Source: Primula veris
Taxonomy: Eukaryota > Streptophyta > Magnoliopsida > Ericales > Primulaceae
Length of the DNA: 64,000 bases
Direction of reading: 5' to 3'
NCBI GenBank assembly: GCA_963682055.1
Contig: OY821743.1
Span: forward strand, 36,504,702-36,568,701
Of the stretch, positions 34,113 to 45,230 are shown one piece after another. The translations under genes were made by a program, and so were the position numbers. Under the pieces are notes generated by a model, which saw only the letters and a program-made list of their open reading frames with translations, had not been told where the DNA came from and made no database searches. Position 1 is the first letter of the stretch. Each line of letters opens with the position of its first letter.

Positions 34113-34120
34113 AACATTAC

Positions 34121-35524
34121 ACCATCATTTTATTTTTTTTCTTAATTACTAGCTAGCTAGTTATGACTAGTGAGACAAGAATCATTTCACTTCAAAATCA
34201 AAGGTCTCATCACTCATCTGCACAATAAATGGGTACGTTTACAACTTTTGGTCTACAAAAAAAACAATGGTATTTTTCCCCTTCATTTGCGGTGATTCTT
34301 ATGCATTTTTTAATTCAGAAAAATCCATGAAAGAACCAAATGAGCTCTTCTAATTATCTACGTGTCCAGTTATAGAAATTAAGGCATATACTTAATTAAA
34401 GGGAATTTGTGCCTAACATAATCTAAAAGATCTAATGATTGTTGTTTAAAACGTTAAGAATATGATGGCAGGTTTCGATTGATAATTGACAAATATTTAA
34501 TTGAAAAATAAGTAATGTGATGTACTACATTAAATCAGATATTTCGATAAGAAATTCCACATACTAATATTATGGTGACATTTGTCTAGAGGTATGGAAA
34601 AGTTTGTACGTAATTAATCATTATATTTTATTAATCATTTTGTTATCATTAATTAATGATGTTTTAAAACAGGAGTTCATTAGGAAATACTGGATTAGTA
34701 GTAACAACACATTGCATGATATATAAGGATTAAGGTCCTCTCATCTAAGTAAACTACACCCCATTTATCAAAATTCTAAAACTTTTGGTAAGACGTCCTT
34801 ATTTTTTTATGCATGGGAAAAATGCATAAAATAAACAATAAGATGACCATTGTCACATTCTGCAAAATAAATGAAAACTCCATTTTGGAACTTCTGTCGG
34901 TGGTACTCAAGGAAAAACATTTGTGACCATTTTTTTTAATTATACCCGACTTGAATTAATATTGTTCTCTTGTCATAGTTGTTGTTAGGTTGCTTTCTTT
35001 TTAGTACTACATCTATTGACAAGTTATTAGATTAGAGTTTGATTTTTTTTTTAGTTTTTTTTTTTAAAGGAAATTTTTATTAGCCGGAGAAGAAAAATGT
35101 CGAATACATGGGACAATACCCCCACGATGGTAATCAAATAATCCGATTACAAATCGCTAAAAACACATTTTTTAATAGATCCATTATAAAAATACTATAA
35201 CAATATATTTAAGGAAAAAGTGACGTTTTTTCAGCTCAATTTTTTTTAGAAATGAGTTTCCAATGGGATTAGAGCTTGATTTAAATTCATGGTTTGAAGG
35301 AAACAAACATTTAGACTGTTCAATGGTGTTATTATTATTTTTAATATAAAAAACAATGGGATTTATCATCATAGTTTTTCTAATCTATCTAGAATGTGAT
35401 TGCATTTTTTTTAATGGAAATTTGGCTTTCAATGGTGTTACGTTATGGTTACATCATACCCTAACAAAAGAGGAAAGGGGGAAATATTAGACACTTATGT
35501 AGATAAGGTGAAAAAACTTTAATA
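34121..35524. other. Gene-free A/T-rich DNA
   Basis: No supportable gene or bounded element was seen. Confidence 0.5.
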
Positions 35525-35852
35525 TCCTTATATTATAATAAATGAACCCAAATGTAATGAGATTGTACAAACCATTTTTTTAAAAAAATACTCCTATACT
35601 TTTTTTCTAATTACTCAAATACTTTAATAAAATTTAAATAAATAAATATTATATTTTTCCACACATCAATTATCTCTCAAACAAATCATTATACATGTAT
35701 CTTTATATTACTATAACAATAAAACATTATATTTTTATAATATTCATTTTATTATTTTTGTAAATTTTTTAAAAATGTTAAATTTATTATTTTCGGATTA
35801 TATTTATGTCATTACGTGTCACACACGTAATGCGCGGGGATATGATTACTAG
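35525..35852 (+). mobile_element. Helitron-like non-autonomous element, copy 2
   Basis: The 3' end has the hairpin CATTACGTGT-CACA-CACGTAATG followed by GCGGGGATATGATTACTAG and then T. This fits the Helitron rule of a hairpin ~10-15 bases before CTRR, inserted 5' of T. The 5' end near TCCTTATATTATAATAAATG starts with TC. No target duplication is expected. Confidence 0.65.
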
Positions 35853-36154
35853 TTTTTATATTAGTAGAGTAGACAGTTCACTGAAGATTGCACCCCAAAA
35901 ATAAAAAAAAAGGCTATATGTGGGTAATAAGTATAACAGTATATATGGTACCCACATAATTGGTAAAATGGAAATAACACGGCAAAATTTATTGTAGCGG
36001 GGCCATGTGTTTTAGCACCCCAATATTATACAAGATCATGACATTGTTTCAAATATATTTGTTTAAAAAAAATGCCACAAAAACTATGATATGATGGATC
36101 TCTGTATTTATGGGAAAGTACATTTTTTTTTTCTTTTGACAAAGTGATTTTTAA

Positions 36155-36338
36155 CGCTATAAAATAATGTTTGATTTAGTGAGAGTCAAAAGCTGTCACA
36201 AGCCAATCACTAATTTAAAAATCTGTCACAAATCTGTCGTAAATTGACACAAAACCGTCACAAAAACCGTCGCTAATAAACTCGTAACAAAAAATACCGT
36301 TACTAATCCCGTTGCAATTTGGCTATTTTTTTACAGTG
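36155..36338 (+). mobile_element. CACTA-ended MITE, copy 3, TAA target duplication
   Basis: The left end is CGCTATAAAATAATGTTTGA and the right end TATTTTTTTACAGTG. TAA lies on both sides (36152-36154 and 36339-36341). The body has serial CTGTCACAA/CCGTCACAAA motifs. It is 184 bp and complete. Confidence 0.85.
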
Positions 36339-36680
36339 TAAAACATGTGTTAAAATTATAATTAAGTATATATATATATATATTTGAAGATTCTATAAAA
36401 TTAAAAATCATGGTATTTTTTAATGAAGAAAAATATGCAGACTTAACCTGATGTACTATAAATTATATGTAATGAATACCATTAATACCTTATTTTCTTT
36501 AAAAAAAAAGAATTGTATTTTGGTATTAGCAAAAATTAACGTATTTCCATTATGATCGATCGGTTTCTTTCCATTTCACATAATGGATCGAATTTGGCGT
36601 GTTCATACTTCATACATCCTCTAGACGATCTTGAGTATGTTATGATTTAAATAAGCTTTTATTTTATGATCTTGAGTATG

Positions 36681-36775
36681 TTTTTTTTTTTCGAGATATA
36701 TAATGACATGTTTTGGAAATTATAGTAAAATTTAAAAATTCAAAACATGTCATTATACATCTCGAGAAAAAAAAT
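36681..36775. repeat. Isolated hairpin with ~30-bp arms
   Basis: TTTTTTCGAGATATATAATG plus ACATGTTTTG (to 36715) is inverted as CAAAACATGTCATTATACAT plus CTCGAGAAAAA (36741-36770). The loop is about 25 bases and there are few mismatches. No repeat-family partner was found in the window. Confidence 0.8.
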
Positions 36776-36779
36776 AAGA

Positions 36780-38820
36780 CCTATATTTGTGTTCCCGTCG
36801 TGAAACCGTGGAGATTTGCATTAGCCAAATCTTAATTTAGAGCATTTTTGTAAAAAAAATGTCCAAGTTGATGTTCATATAACATCTCCTTTTTTTTTTA
36901 TATGCATTGTGTCTTTTTTGCGTTATAATAAGTGATTTAATTTTTTGTGTATAAAATCATATCATTAGCTTTTAATTCTTATATAATATATTTAATCTTT
37001 GACAATTTTATAGATCCAATGGAGAACCATTGTTAAAGTTTCAGCACTTAGTTTTCGTATGTGTATCTTAGTGTACTTAAAGTAAATTGTTGCATATATT
37101 TTGGGTTGACGTTATATTGAAAAAATAGGGATACTTTTACTCTGCAAGTCGATAACTTTATGCACATACAAGCTAAAAAAATTGTATTAAAACATCTCCT
37201 ATATGATAAGAGCAGGTTCTTTTTCGAGTGCATTTTTTCTGAATCCTGTGCAATTTCACAACTATTAGTTGTAGTTTGTGACTAATAGGTGCGATTTGAT
37301 TTTTTCTAAAGAAATGACCTTTTTTTTTCTTTTTTCCAAAAAAATGAAAAATCCAAAAAATATGTTAAATTTAAAACTGGGTTTTAAAATTTAAAATATG
37401 AATTTTAAAAATTATAAGTCATTTATATATTTTTTTTATTATTTATTTATTTTGTAAGGACTTTATTGACTTTTAAAAGCAAAAATAATACAATGAACAA
37501 ATTCATAAAAAAATTAAATTGATTTGTAAAATAAGAAAATTAAATTTAAAATAAAAATATATTTGTTTTTCGGATTTTTCTAAACCTTATTAAAAAAAAA
37601 TGTGAAAAATTAAAATAAATAAATAAAAATTGAGTTCGAATTTTCTAACACTGTTTCTAACTTTTTATAAAAAAATGTTTTATAATTTCAGTATTTTTAT
37701 TTTTAATTATTAATGTTAAAAAGAATAAAAAAAAACGACTTACAATTTATGAAACTCAGTTTTCAACCTTGAGAAACCAAGTTTTATAATTTTTTTAAAA
37801 AAAAGTCAAAGTCGGACATATTAGTTAGGAACTTGAATTTAACTAATAGGTGGGAAAATGCCCATGCCCATGTGACAGTAACTATAGTTTCAATAATCTA
37901 AGAACAATTTTTGGGTCAATAATCTGTAAGATAAACAATAGTTTCATTTTATTACTCCTATATTTTAGTCGGTTAATTAATAGTCAAAGTTTGTACATTA
38001 GCATTAAAATTAACGTTAGCATTAGCATTAGCATTATATCGGTTGTGGTGTAAGTAGTAAGGAATAAAAGTGAGACAATTTTATTGGTTTTTCAAAAATG
38101 GAAATGCTAATGTGTAAATAAGTATCTAAAACGTGATAATAATATTTTTTTAACTATTAAATGATGTTAAAATACGGTAAATAAATAGTGTTTTTGCATT
38201 AATAATCATATATCAATTATTATATATTAACGCAATGGTAATTAAAACAAATTATTGTGATGGTCCCAACGGATGCTAACACAATGTGATTTATCCACAT
38301 TGTTCTGAATGTCAAAGTGAAGAAATTTATCGAAGCGTGGGTAAACGGCGGAAGTAACTATGACTGTTTTAACGTAGTCAAACGCCCCGTCATCTAATTA
38401 GCGACGCGCATAAATGGATTAACGAGTTTTTCACAGTCACTGTCTATTGTACAGCAAAACCACAACCAAATGAACGGAATTGGCATGCATAATCAGCGGG
38501 GTTTTAAAATAAATAAATAAATACCATATATAAACATCGTAAATGTTCCTTATATCTTTTTTTTATCGTATGGGATTTACATTATTAGGCTTAATATCTT
38601 TTTTCCTTAGGCTTAATATCTTTTTTCCTTACTTCAACATTATTAGGCCTTTACTGTATCTTCGATCGTGATACGTTAGTCGATTTTGTTCTATAATAGC
38701 TATTATAGAAGCTTGATTCATATAAGTACATTCTATTTTGCATAATAATAACGACACACATGTTACTTTAAAAAAAATGTTCATATATTACATTATAATA
38801 AAAAATAAAAAATATGTTAA
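36780..38820. other. Gene-free A/T-rich DNA
   Basis: No gene could be supported. The stretch 38260-38480 is less A/T-rich than its surroundings and contains GTAGTCAAACG (W-box-like), but no coding region follows it. Confidence 0.5.
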
Positions 38821-38823
38821 AAT

Positions 38824-39911
38824 GGCCTTGTTTGGTTGACACCAAAAGTAAAATACTTTTACTTTTACTTATTCAATATGTTGTTTGGCTGCCACTTTAA
38901 AATTTTACTTTTATAAAAGTAAACCATTAAGTATACTTTTGGCTTTACTTTTACTTTTACTTATATTAGTTTGTTTGGATGTCATCTAATAAGTATACTT
39001 TTGGTGAAAAGTAAATGTCTATAAGTAGACTTTTTAAAAGTAAGTTTGATGATAATTTTTAAAAGTAAATTTGATGATACTTTTACTTTTGATGATACTT
39101 TTAAGTAGGTTTTAATCTGAATCTGCTTTTAAAGTACAGTTCAAAACCTAGTTCCTATCATTATTATATTTTCCTAACTTTGTATTTTTTAATCTTTAAA
39201 TAATAAAATCTTTAATCACAAAAAATATAAAAAATAACAAAAAAAACAAAAAATTATAAAAAAATCACCAAAAATTATAAAAAATCACCAAAAATTATTA
39301 AAAAATACAAAAATCACAAAAAATGAAAAAAAATCACAAACTTTTAAAAAAAATTAAAAAAAATATATATATAATTTTTTGTCAATATAACACTTTTTAT
39401 ACCGAAAAATCAAAAAAAATATATAAAATGACAAAAACTTATACAAAATCACAAAAAATTTAAAAAAAACTAAAAAAAATTTTGTAATTTTTTTTTAATT
39501 TTTTTAAACTTTTTTTATTTTTTGTGATTTTTTTTATTTATTTTTCATTTTTTGTGATTGTTTTTTCATTTATTTTGAGATTTTTTTTATTTTATATAAT
39601 TTTATGTGTTTTTTTTCATTTTTTATGAAATATGTATATGGCGTTTTGGTAAATAAATTAAATAATTAAAAAGTAGTACATATAGGGAATATGAACTTAT
39701 GAGGTACATATAAGTTCAAAAGTGGTACATATTGTGCATTATTTGAATAAACAATTTATTTTCACTCAAAAAGTAAAAGTAAACATATTTTACCAAACAA
39801 CATTTTTAATGAAAAGTATACTTTTATTGTGTTCACCAAACAGCATTTACTTACTAAAAAGTAAAGAGAAAAGTATACTTTTGAACATAAAAAACGCGAC
39901 CAAACGAGGTC
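38824..39911. mobile_element. Long fold-back element (1.09 kb) with AAT flanks
   Basis: The ends GGCCTTGTTTGGTTG and CGACCAAACGAGGTC are inverted, and AAT lies on both sides (38821-38823, 39912-39914). AAAAGTATACTTTT-type motifs recur near both ends. The centre is an A-rich block (about 39225-39480) followed by a matching T-rich block (39481-39630), giving a second inverted repeat. The termini resemble Tourist/PIF MITEs, but AAT is not the usual TWA target. Confidence 0.65.
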
Positions 39912-39970
39912 AATATCTCCGGAGACACATGTTAACAAAACCGTATCAAAAAAAATATTTGATTGAAAAT

Positions 39971-40247
39971 GCCGGGCTGGGCGAAAAACCGAGCCGAACC
40001 GATAACCGAACCGAAAAAGACCGAAACCGAAAAATTTCCGGGTCGGTTTCGGTTTTCAGTAAAACCGAACCGAAAAAGTCCGAAACCGAAAAAGACCGAA
40101 AAAAACCGGGAAAAAAAAAACAAAAAAAAACCGAAACTGGACCTAAAAAGTCGGACCGGTTCGGTCCAAAAAACAAAAAGACCGAAACCGAAAAATATGC
40201 TCGGTTTTACCAAAAACCGAACCGGACCGGACCGAACCCAGCCCTAG
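39971..40247. repeat. ACCG-rich repeat element, copy 2
   Basis: It is bounded by GCCGGGCTGGGCG and CCCAGCCCTA and filled with AACCGAACCGAAA-type runs, with one inverted block (GGTCGGTTTCGGTTTTCAG). Long open frames on both strands arise from its skewed composition and lack coding character. Confidence 0.75.
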
Positions 40248-40574
40248 AAAATGGAATTAAAAAGAGTTGTAGGTGAGGGAAAAAGATCATGTGAAACGAC
40301 AACACAAATGAAGGTATCCAAACTGTCATATGAGCTGTAGCAAGTGGTGTACAATATTAAGTATATATATTAATATTATATACTTATTATATAGAGAGTG
40401 GTCCAAAGTGGTAACTTAATGCGCCCAAATATCCGAGATACAGCTCATCTCCATTTTCCACGTCTTTTTCTCACTTGTCACACTATTACCTTGTCTTTTA
40501 ATACAAAATATAAAATACAAAATACAAAATACAAAATAAAATTTAGCTTTACTAAATGAGCTTTCATATTGTTA

Positions 40575-41006
40575 AAGCATCCATAATAGTTTTGTTAACT
40601 GGTGACACATCATTATTTAAAAAGATATTAAATGACACATATGTATATTAAGTTAAACACCCACATTAGTTTTAACTTTAACAATGTTATCTATTTTAAC
40701 TAAAAATTAATTATTCAAAATATAGTACTATGGATAGGTGGTGGGAGAAAATAAATAGTAGTATGTTAGAGATATAAAAGATATACATGAGAAATAACAG
40801 TTAATTGTGGGTGTGGACACATTTTTTTACGATGTCATCAACTAATAACAATTAAAAAAATTGTTATATTTAACAATATTTTTAACATCTATAAAGTTAA
40901 TACACACTTTAACACAACTAATGGGGAAATATAGATAACAAAATTGCATTGTTAGCTAACATTTTTAGTTAACAATATATATAACAACATTATTGTACAT
41001 GCTCTT
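40575..41006. mobile_element. MITE-like element with GAGCAT-type termini
   Basis: The left end AAGCATCCATAATAGTTTTG is roughly inverted in the right end CATTATTGTACATGCTCTT. TTAACTTTAAC/TAGTTAAC motifs recur symmetrically inside. It is ~430 bp and non-coding, and no target duplication was fixed. Confidence 0.5.
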
Positions 41007-41989
41007 ATTAATTAGGTTCTCTCACATAATTTACTTTTACCTGTCACCTGATTTCATGGGTAATGGGTTCAAATTTACTAACTTCCTATCATCATGTTTT
41101 GATCGGTTTATCGGTTTTTCATATCTATTCGTATTTTTTTTTTAAATCAAGGTAATATTTTATTTATAAAGTGTTTATTCAAAAAAATCTGTAAGATTTG
41201 ACATTTTATAAATTCTTTTGGTATTTATTAATATTACTACCTTATAAATTGTCAAACAAATAATTAAAAATAAAAATAAAATATTACGTTGATTTACAAA
41301 AAAAAAATCTAAAAATAATTACGAATACATATAAAAATACCGATAATCTGATGCTATCAACTTGAGAAAATTTGTTTCCGCATTCATGATTTACTAAAAA
41401 TAATTAAACAATGTTATTAAATACTATTACGTGGTAATCCTCACACCGTTGCACCTGCAAAAAGTTATTGTGAGACTATCTAATTTTAATTACAGTAAAG
41501 TTTTTTTTGCTTTTTTGGTATTTTTCTTAATCATACTAATAAAGGGTGGCAATTTAATCTGATCATGTCATGTTTATCAAATTAATTGACGTTCAGATAT
41601 TTATATCAAATGTTTTTTAATTTCCCGCTAAAAGAGTGGTTCAATTTAGTAAAGTTATAAATGACATACGACTATATTTAGTCACAATTATGTCTGTCAC
41701 GAGTCATGAGTATTTAATGGTACACTTTCGTAACTTCCTTGTTAATTATGATATTTGACAAAAATTAATACTATTGACAATGCTAATAATGGCATTCAGA
41801 CGTTGACTACGTACCCCATTACATTGGTCAATTTAATTCCTCGTTTCATTGCACATTGTAAGGTGATATATTCGTGTCTAAAGATAATACTATTGTTAGT
41901 CCATTATGAGTAAATTAACTTTTAAGTCGTATATTTTCAAAATTAGTTCTTAAAAATTAATTTCATTTTGGTTTATCTTTCTCCTATTC
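41007..41989. other. Gene-free A/T-rich DNA
   Basis: Nothing supportable was seen. Confidence 0.5.
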
Positions 41990-42850
41990 AGTTGGAAATT
42001 TTAAAATGAATGAATTCTGTTTATTAAATTCACTTGAAAAAACTTTAAAGTGAATGGTTTTTTTTTTCTTTTAAAGTGAATGATCATTTTTTTAAGTGAA
42101 TAGACTTTTGTTTGGTACATTCATTTCAAAATACCGAACCGAATGATTTATTTTTGATCCATTCATTTTAAAAACTTGAAGTGCATGAGTTTTTGTTTGG
42201 AACTTTTTATTTGTTATTTTGAATTGAATGATTTTTTTATCTATTCATTTCATATTTTTGAAGTGAATGTTTTTTTGTTTTTTTTTTATGTTTTTGTAAA
42301 GTGAATGAGAATTTTTTTAATCAATTCATTCTAAAATTTTGAAGTGAATAAACGTTTTTTTTATTCATTCACTTCAAAATTTTGAATTGAATGAATTTTT
42401 TTTTTTAAGTGAATGAGATTTTGTTTGGTTCATTTACTCTAAAATTTTGAAGTGAGTGAATGTTTTTTTTAATCCATTCACTTCAAATTTTTGAAGTGAA
42501 TGAGTTTTTTTTATGTGTTTTTTTCAAGTGAATGATATTTTTTTTTTTATCAATTTACTCTAAAATATTGAAGTGAATGAACGTTTTTTTTATCCATTCA
42601 ATTCAAATTTTTGAAGTGAATGAGTTTTTTTTTTGAATATTTTTTTTAAGTGAATAAGATTTTGTTTGGTCCATTCACTCTAGAATTTTGAAGTGAATGA
42701 AAGTTCTTTTTTTTCATTTTACATTTTTTTTTATACATTTTTTATGTATTTTTTATTTTGTTTTTCTTATATTTTTTTTGTATTTTCACGAAGTGAATGA
42801 GATACTAACGAAGGGAATGAGATATTAACGAAGTGAATGAGAGAAAAGTT
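41990..42850. repeat. Minisatellite built on a TTCACTTCAAAATTTTGAAG palindrome
   Basis: The motif TTCACTTCAAAATTTTGAAG (plus TGAA) and variants recur about 15 times, separated by long T-runs on the + strand. From 42415 to 42720 a higher-order period of about 120 bp is visible. The final part has GAAGTGAATGAGA-TACTAAC units. Confidence 0.85.
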
Positions 42851-44488
42851 ACACCAAAAGTGAATTAGTTTTTTGAATTAGCACTAAAAGAAAATTATTA
42901 TTATTTTTTATTACTAAAAGGGAATTGCCCCTGTTATATTTACTATATTTACTTGACAGACATCGCATTAATAAAGGGTTCAGTCACGTAACAAAGAAAT
43001 TTAAATGAAAGGGCTTGCATTCTACTCAATCTAATTTTTTTTTTTCATACTCTCTAGTAGGATTTCTTTTCATTATATGCAAAGCTAATTTTTTAAGAGT
43101 GTAATCAAAATATATAGATTCCATTAACATTTTCGTCAATTACTATCGAAATCAAAATATATAGATTCCATTAACATTTTCGTCAATTATTATCGAAATG
43201 GGAAGAGTTGTAGTTCCCGACCTTCTCCAATTGCTCTTATAGTATGAAGAAACTTAAGATTTTGATAAAATTCTATATAGTTTTTCAGCCGTAACTACAT
43301 TTTTCATTCACATCTCGAATTTAAATTTCCTTGTCAGGTTGAAAAATATTCATCATAGTACAATTGGCATATGTACTATGCATGTTACTTGTTGGAGAAT
43401 TTACATGAAATATATAAATTAGAAAATTTATAATGTCAATAGTCAATCATAACATAAATTGCATGTACAATCACTCTACTTTAATTTATATATACACTAT
43501 TACTCATGAGAACTAGATGATTTAGTGTTTTTGCTATTGCCCTCTCGTTTTAAAAAAGGTTTACCAACTAGTGCAAATTATATGTCTTTGTAGATAAATT
43601 ATTCACCACCCTAACATTATCTACAAAACTAGAATTTTCAATTCTCATGTCACCAATTCTAAATGACAAATATTTAAATGATATAACAAGAAATATGAGT
43701 TTGTTGTAGTTTTATTTCGGTAGCAAACATGTAAGGTTGCCCGTGTATAAAGCATGAACCTATCGACCATCGAATGCGTGCCTAGTTGGAAACACGTCGA
43801 CGCAATGGTAAACTAGAATTGGTTAGGTGGAATGTCAAAAACTTATGTATAATTTTTTTTATAGAGCATAAAAGGTCTAAACTCTACGATACAAGGATTT
43901 AACGAAAATATACGACAACCAAACCAAGTTTTCCTCATTTATTTCATGTGGGTGAGTGGTATGTAACTCGATCTAGTATAATTGCTATTATAACTTCGAA
44001 AACTATATATTCGTATGTTCTTTTTTCTTACAAGCAAACACATACTATGGAAGTTTACTTTTAATTGTCATTAATGAAACTGTAAACAATTTTTGAGTAG
44101 CAAATTATTCTCTTGTCTAAATTGACGAAAAGCTAATTTGTAATGTTTTTTATCATGTAGTTTAAACATTGTTAAACTATATGATTAACTTTTTCATCAA
44201 TTTGAATATAGATTACCGACACACAAAAAATAATAAATTGAATCTAAAGAAGCATTTGTTACCACTACAAATAAATATACATTTAATATTAGATAAAGGG
44301 GGCGACAAACAAAATGGACAATTGTATTATGGTAGTAGGAAGCAATTATTGTTATACAGTGTCTTATTTTGAAAAACTATATTAAAAAAAGGAGTATAGT
44401 AAGTAATACCAGCATGTAAAAGTATAGACTAAAAGTTGCAAAAAAAAAAATTTTAAAAAAAAGAAAAGAAAACAGTAATATAGGTAGA
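42851..44488. other. Gene-free A/T-rich DNA with a 47-bp tandem duplication
   Basis: At 43107-43200 a 47-bp unit (ATCAAAATATATAGATTCCA...) is present twice with one difference. No gene was supportable. Confidence 0.6.
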
Positions 44489-44880
44489 GCCTGCCGAAAA
44501 AGGGAAGCACGACACCTGACTCCGAGTCAGGTTACTTTGGTTTCACAGCCATTGTATCTGTTTCAAAATTTTGACTATAGCAAATCCATTGACTGTGGAA
44601 ATCAGAGTAACCCTGACTCAGAGTCAGGTACTCTGCTTCCCCGAAAAACCAAAAAAACCTAACCGGACTGAAGACCGAAACCGAAAAAATTTCGGTTTGG
44701 TTTCGATTTTCAATAAAACCGAACCGAAAAAAACCGAGAAAGACCAAAAAAGAAAAAAAAACCCGAAAAACCTAAAAAATCCAAAACCAGACCGAAAAAA
44801 TCCGATCCGATTTGGTCTAAAATATATAAAAAAAAAAAACGAAACCGATAAAAAACGAACCAAAAAAGTATGCCTGGGTT
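44489..44880. repeat. ACCG-rich repeat element, copy 3, carrying a MITE
   Basis: This has AACCGAAACCGAAAAA-type runs with an inverted TTTCGGTTTGGTTTCG block and ends GTATGCCTGGGTTT. The palindromic MITE at 44502-44640 is inserted near its left end. Confidence 0.7.
44502..44640. mobile_element. Two-level palindromic MITE, copy D, exact 8-bp target duplication
   Basis: CCGAAAAA flanks it at 44494-44501 and 44641-44648. The 139-bp element keeps the ACTCAGAGTCAGGTACTCTG right arm; the left arm has several changes (CACGACACCTGACTCCGAGT). It was inserted into the ACCG-rich repeat. Confidence 0.9.
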
Positions 44881-44984
44881 TCAGATAGGTAAGTTAATTT
44901 GATATTTGAAGGCGAATGCTTTTGTTTCAAGTGACACCTAACTAAACAAATAAATAAATAATACTCTCTACGCTCCCACTTTCT

Positions 44985-45230
44985 CTCACTACATGCAATT
45001 CTGTATATCTCTCTCTATACATATATATATATATATAAATATAAATAAATATATATATATGTATAATATATATCTGTATAACTCGCAATCGTAACAAACA
45101 CTACTCTTATTTCATTCATAATTTCATTTCGTAACACACTTTGTAATCTCTCTCTCTCTCTCTCTCTTCTTTTTCTCACTCTACTTTTTTACTGAAGTAT
45201 CTTCTCATTCTCTTTTTTTATTTTATTTTT
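44985..45230 (+). promoter_or_regulatory. Probable core promoter and leader start of the FPP gene
   Basis: A TATATA-rich tract (about 45019-45075) is followed by a CT repeat (about 45148-45171) and TTCTTTTTCTCACTC, typical of plant 5' leaders. From here to the 3' splice site TGTACTTAG (ending 48899) the DNA is T-rich and lacks coding character. It is read as leader exon(s) plus a ~3.7 kb intron. Donor and start site are not fixed. Confidence 0.5.

Noticed and set aside
39722..40276. 184-residue open frame, Lys/Thr/Pro-rich
   Set aside because: Most of it comes from the ACCG-rich repeat, where all frames are open because of composition. There is no family resemblance, and overlapping frames are open on both strands.
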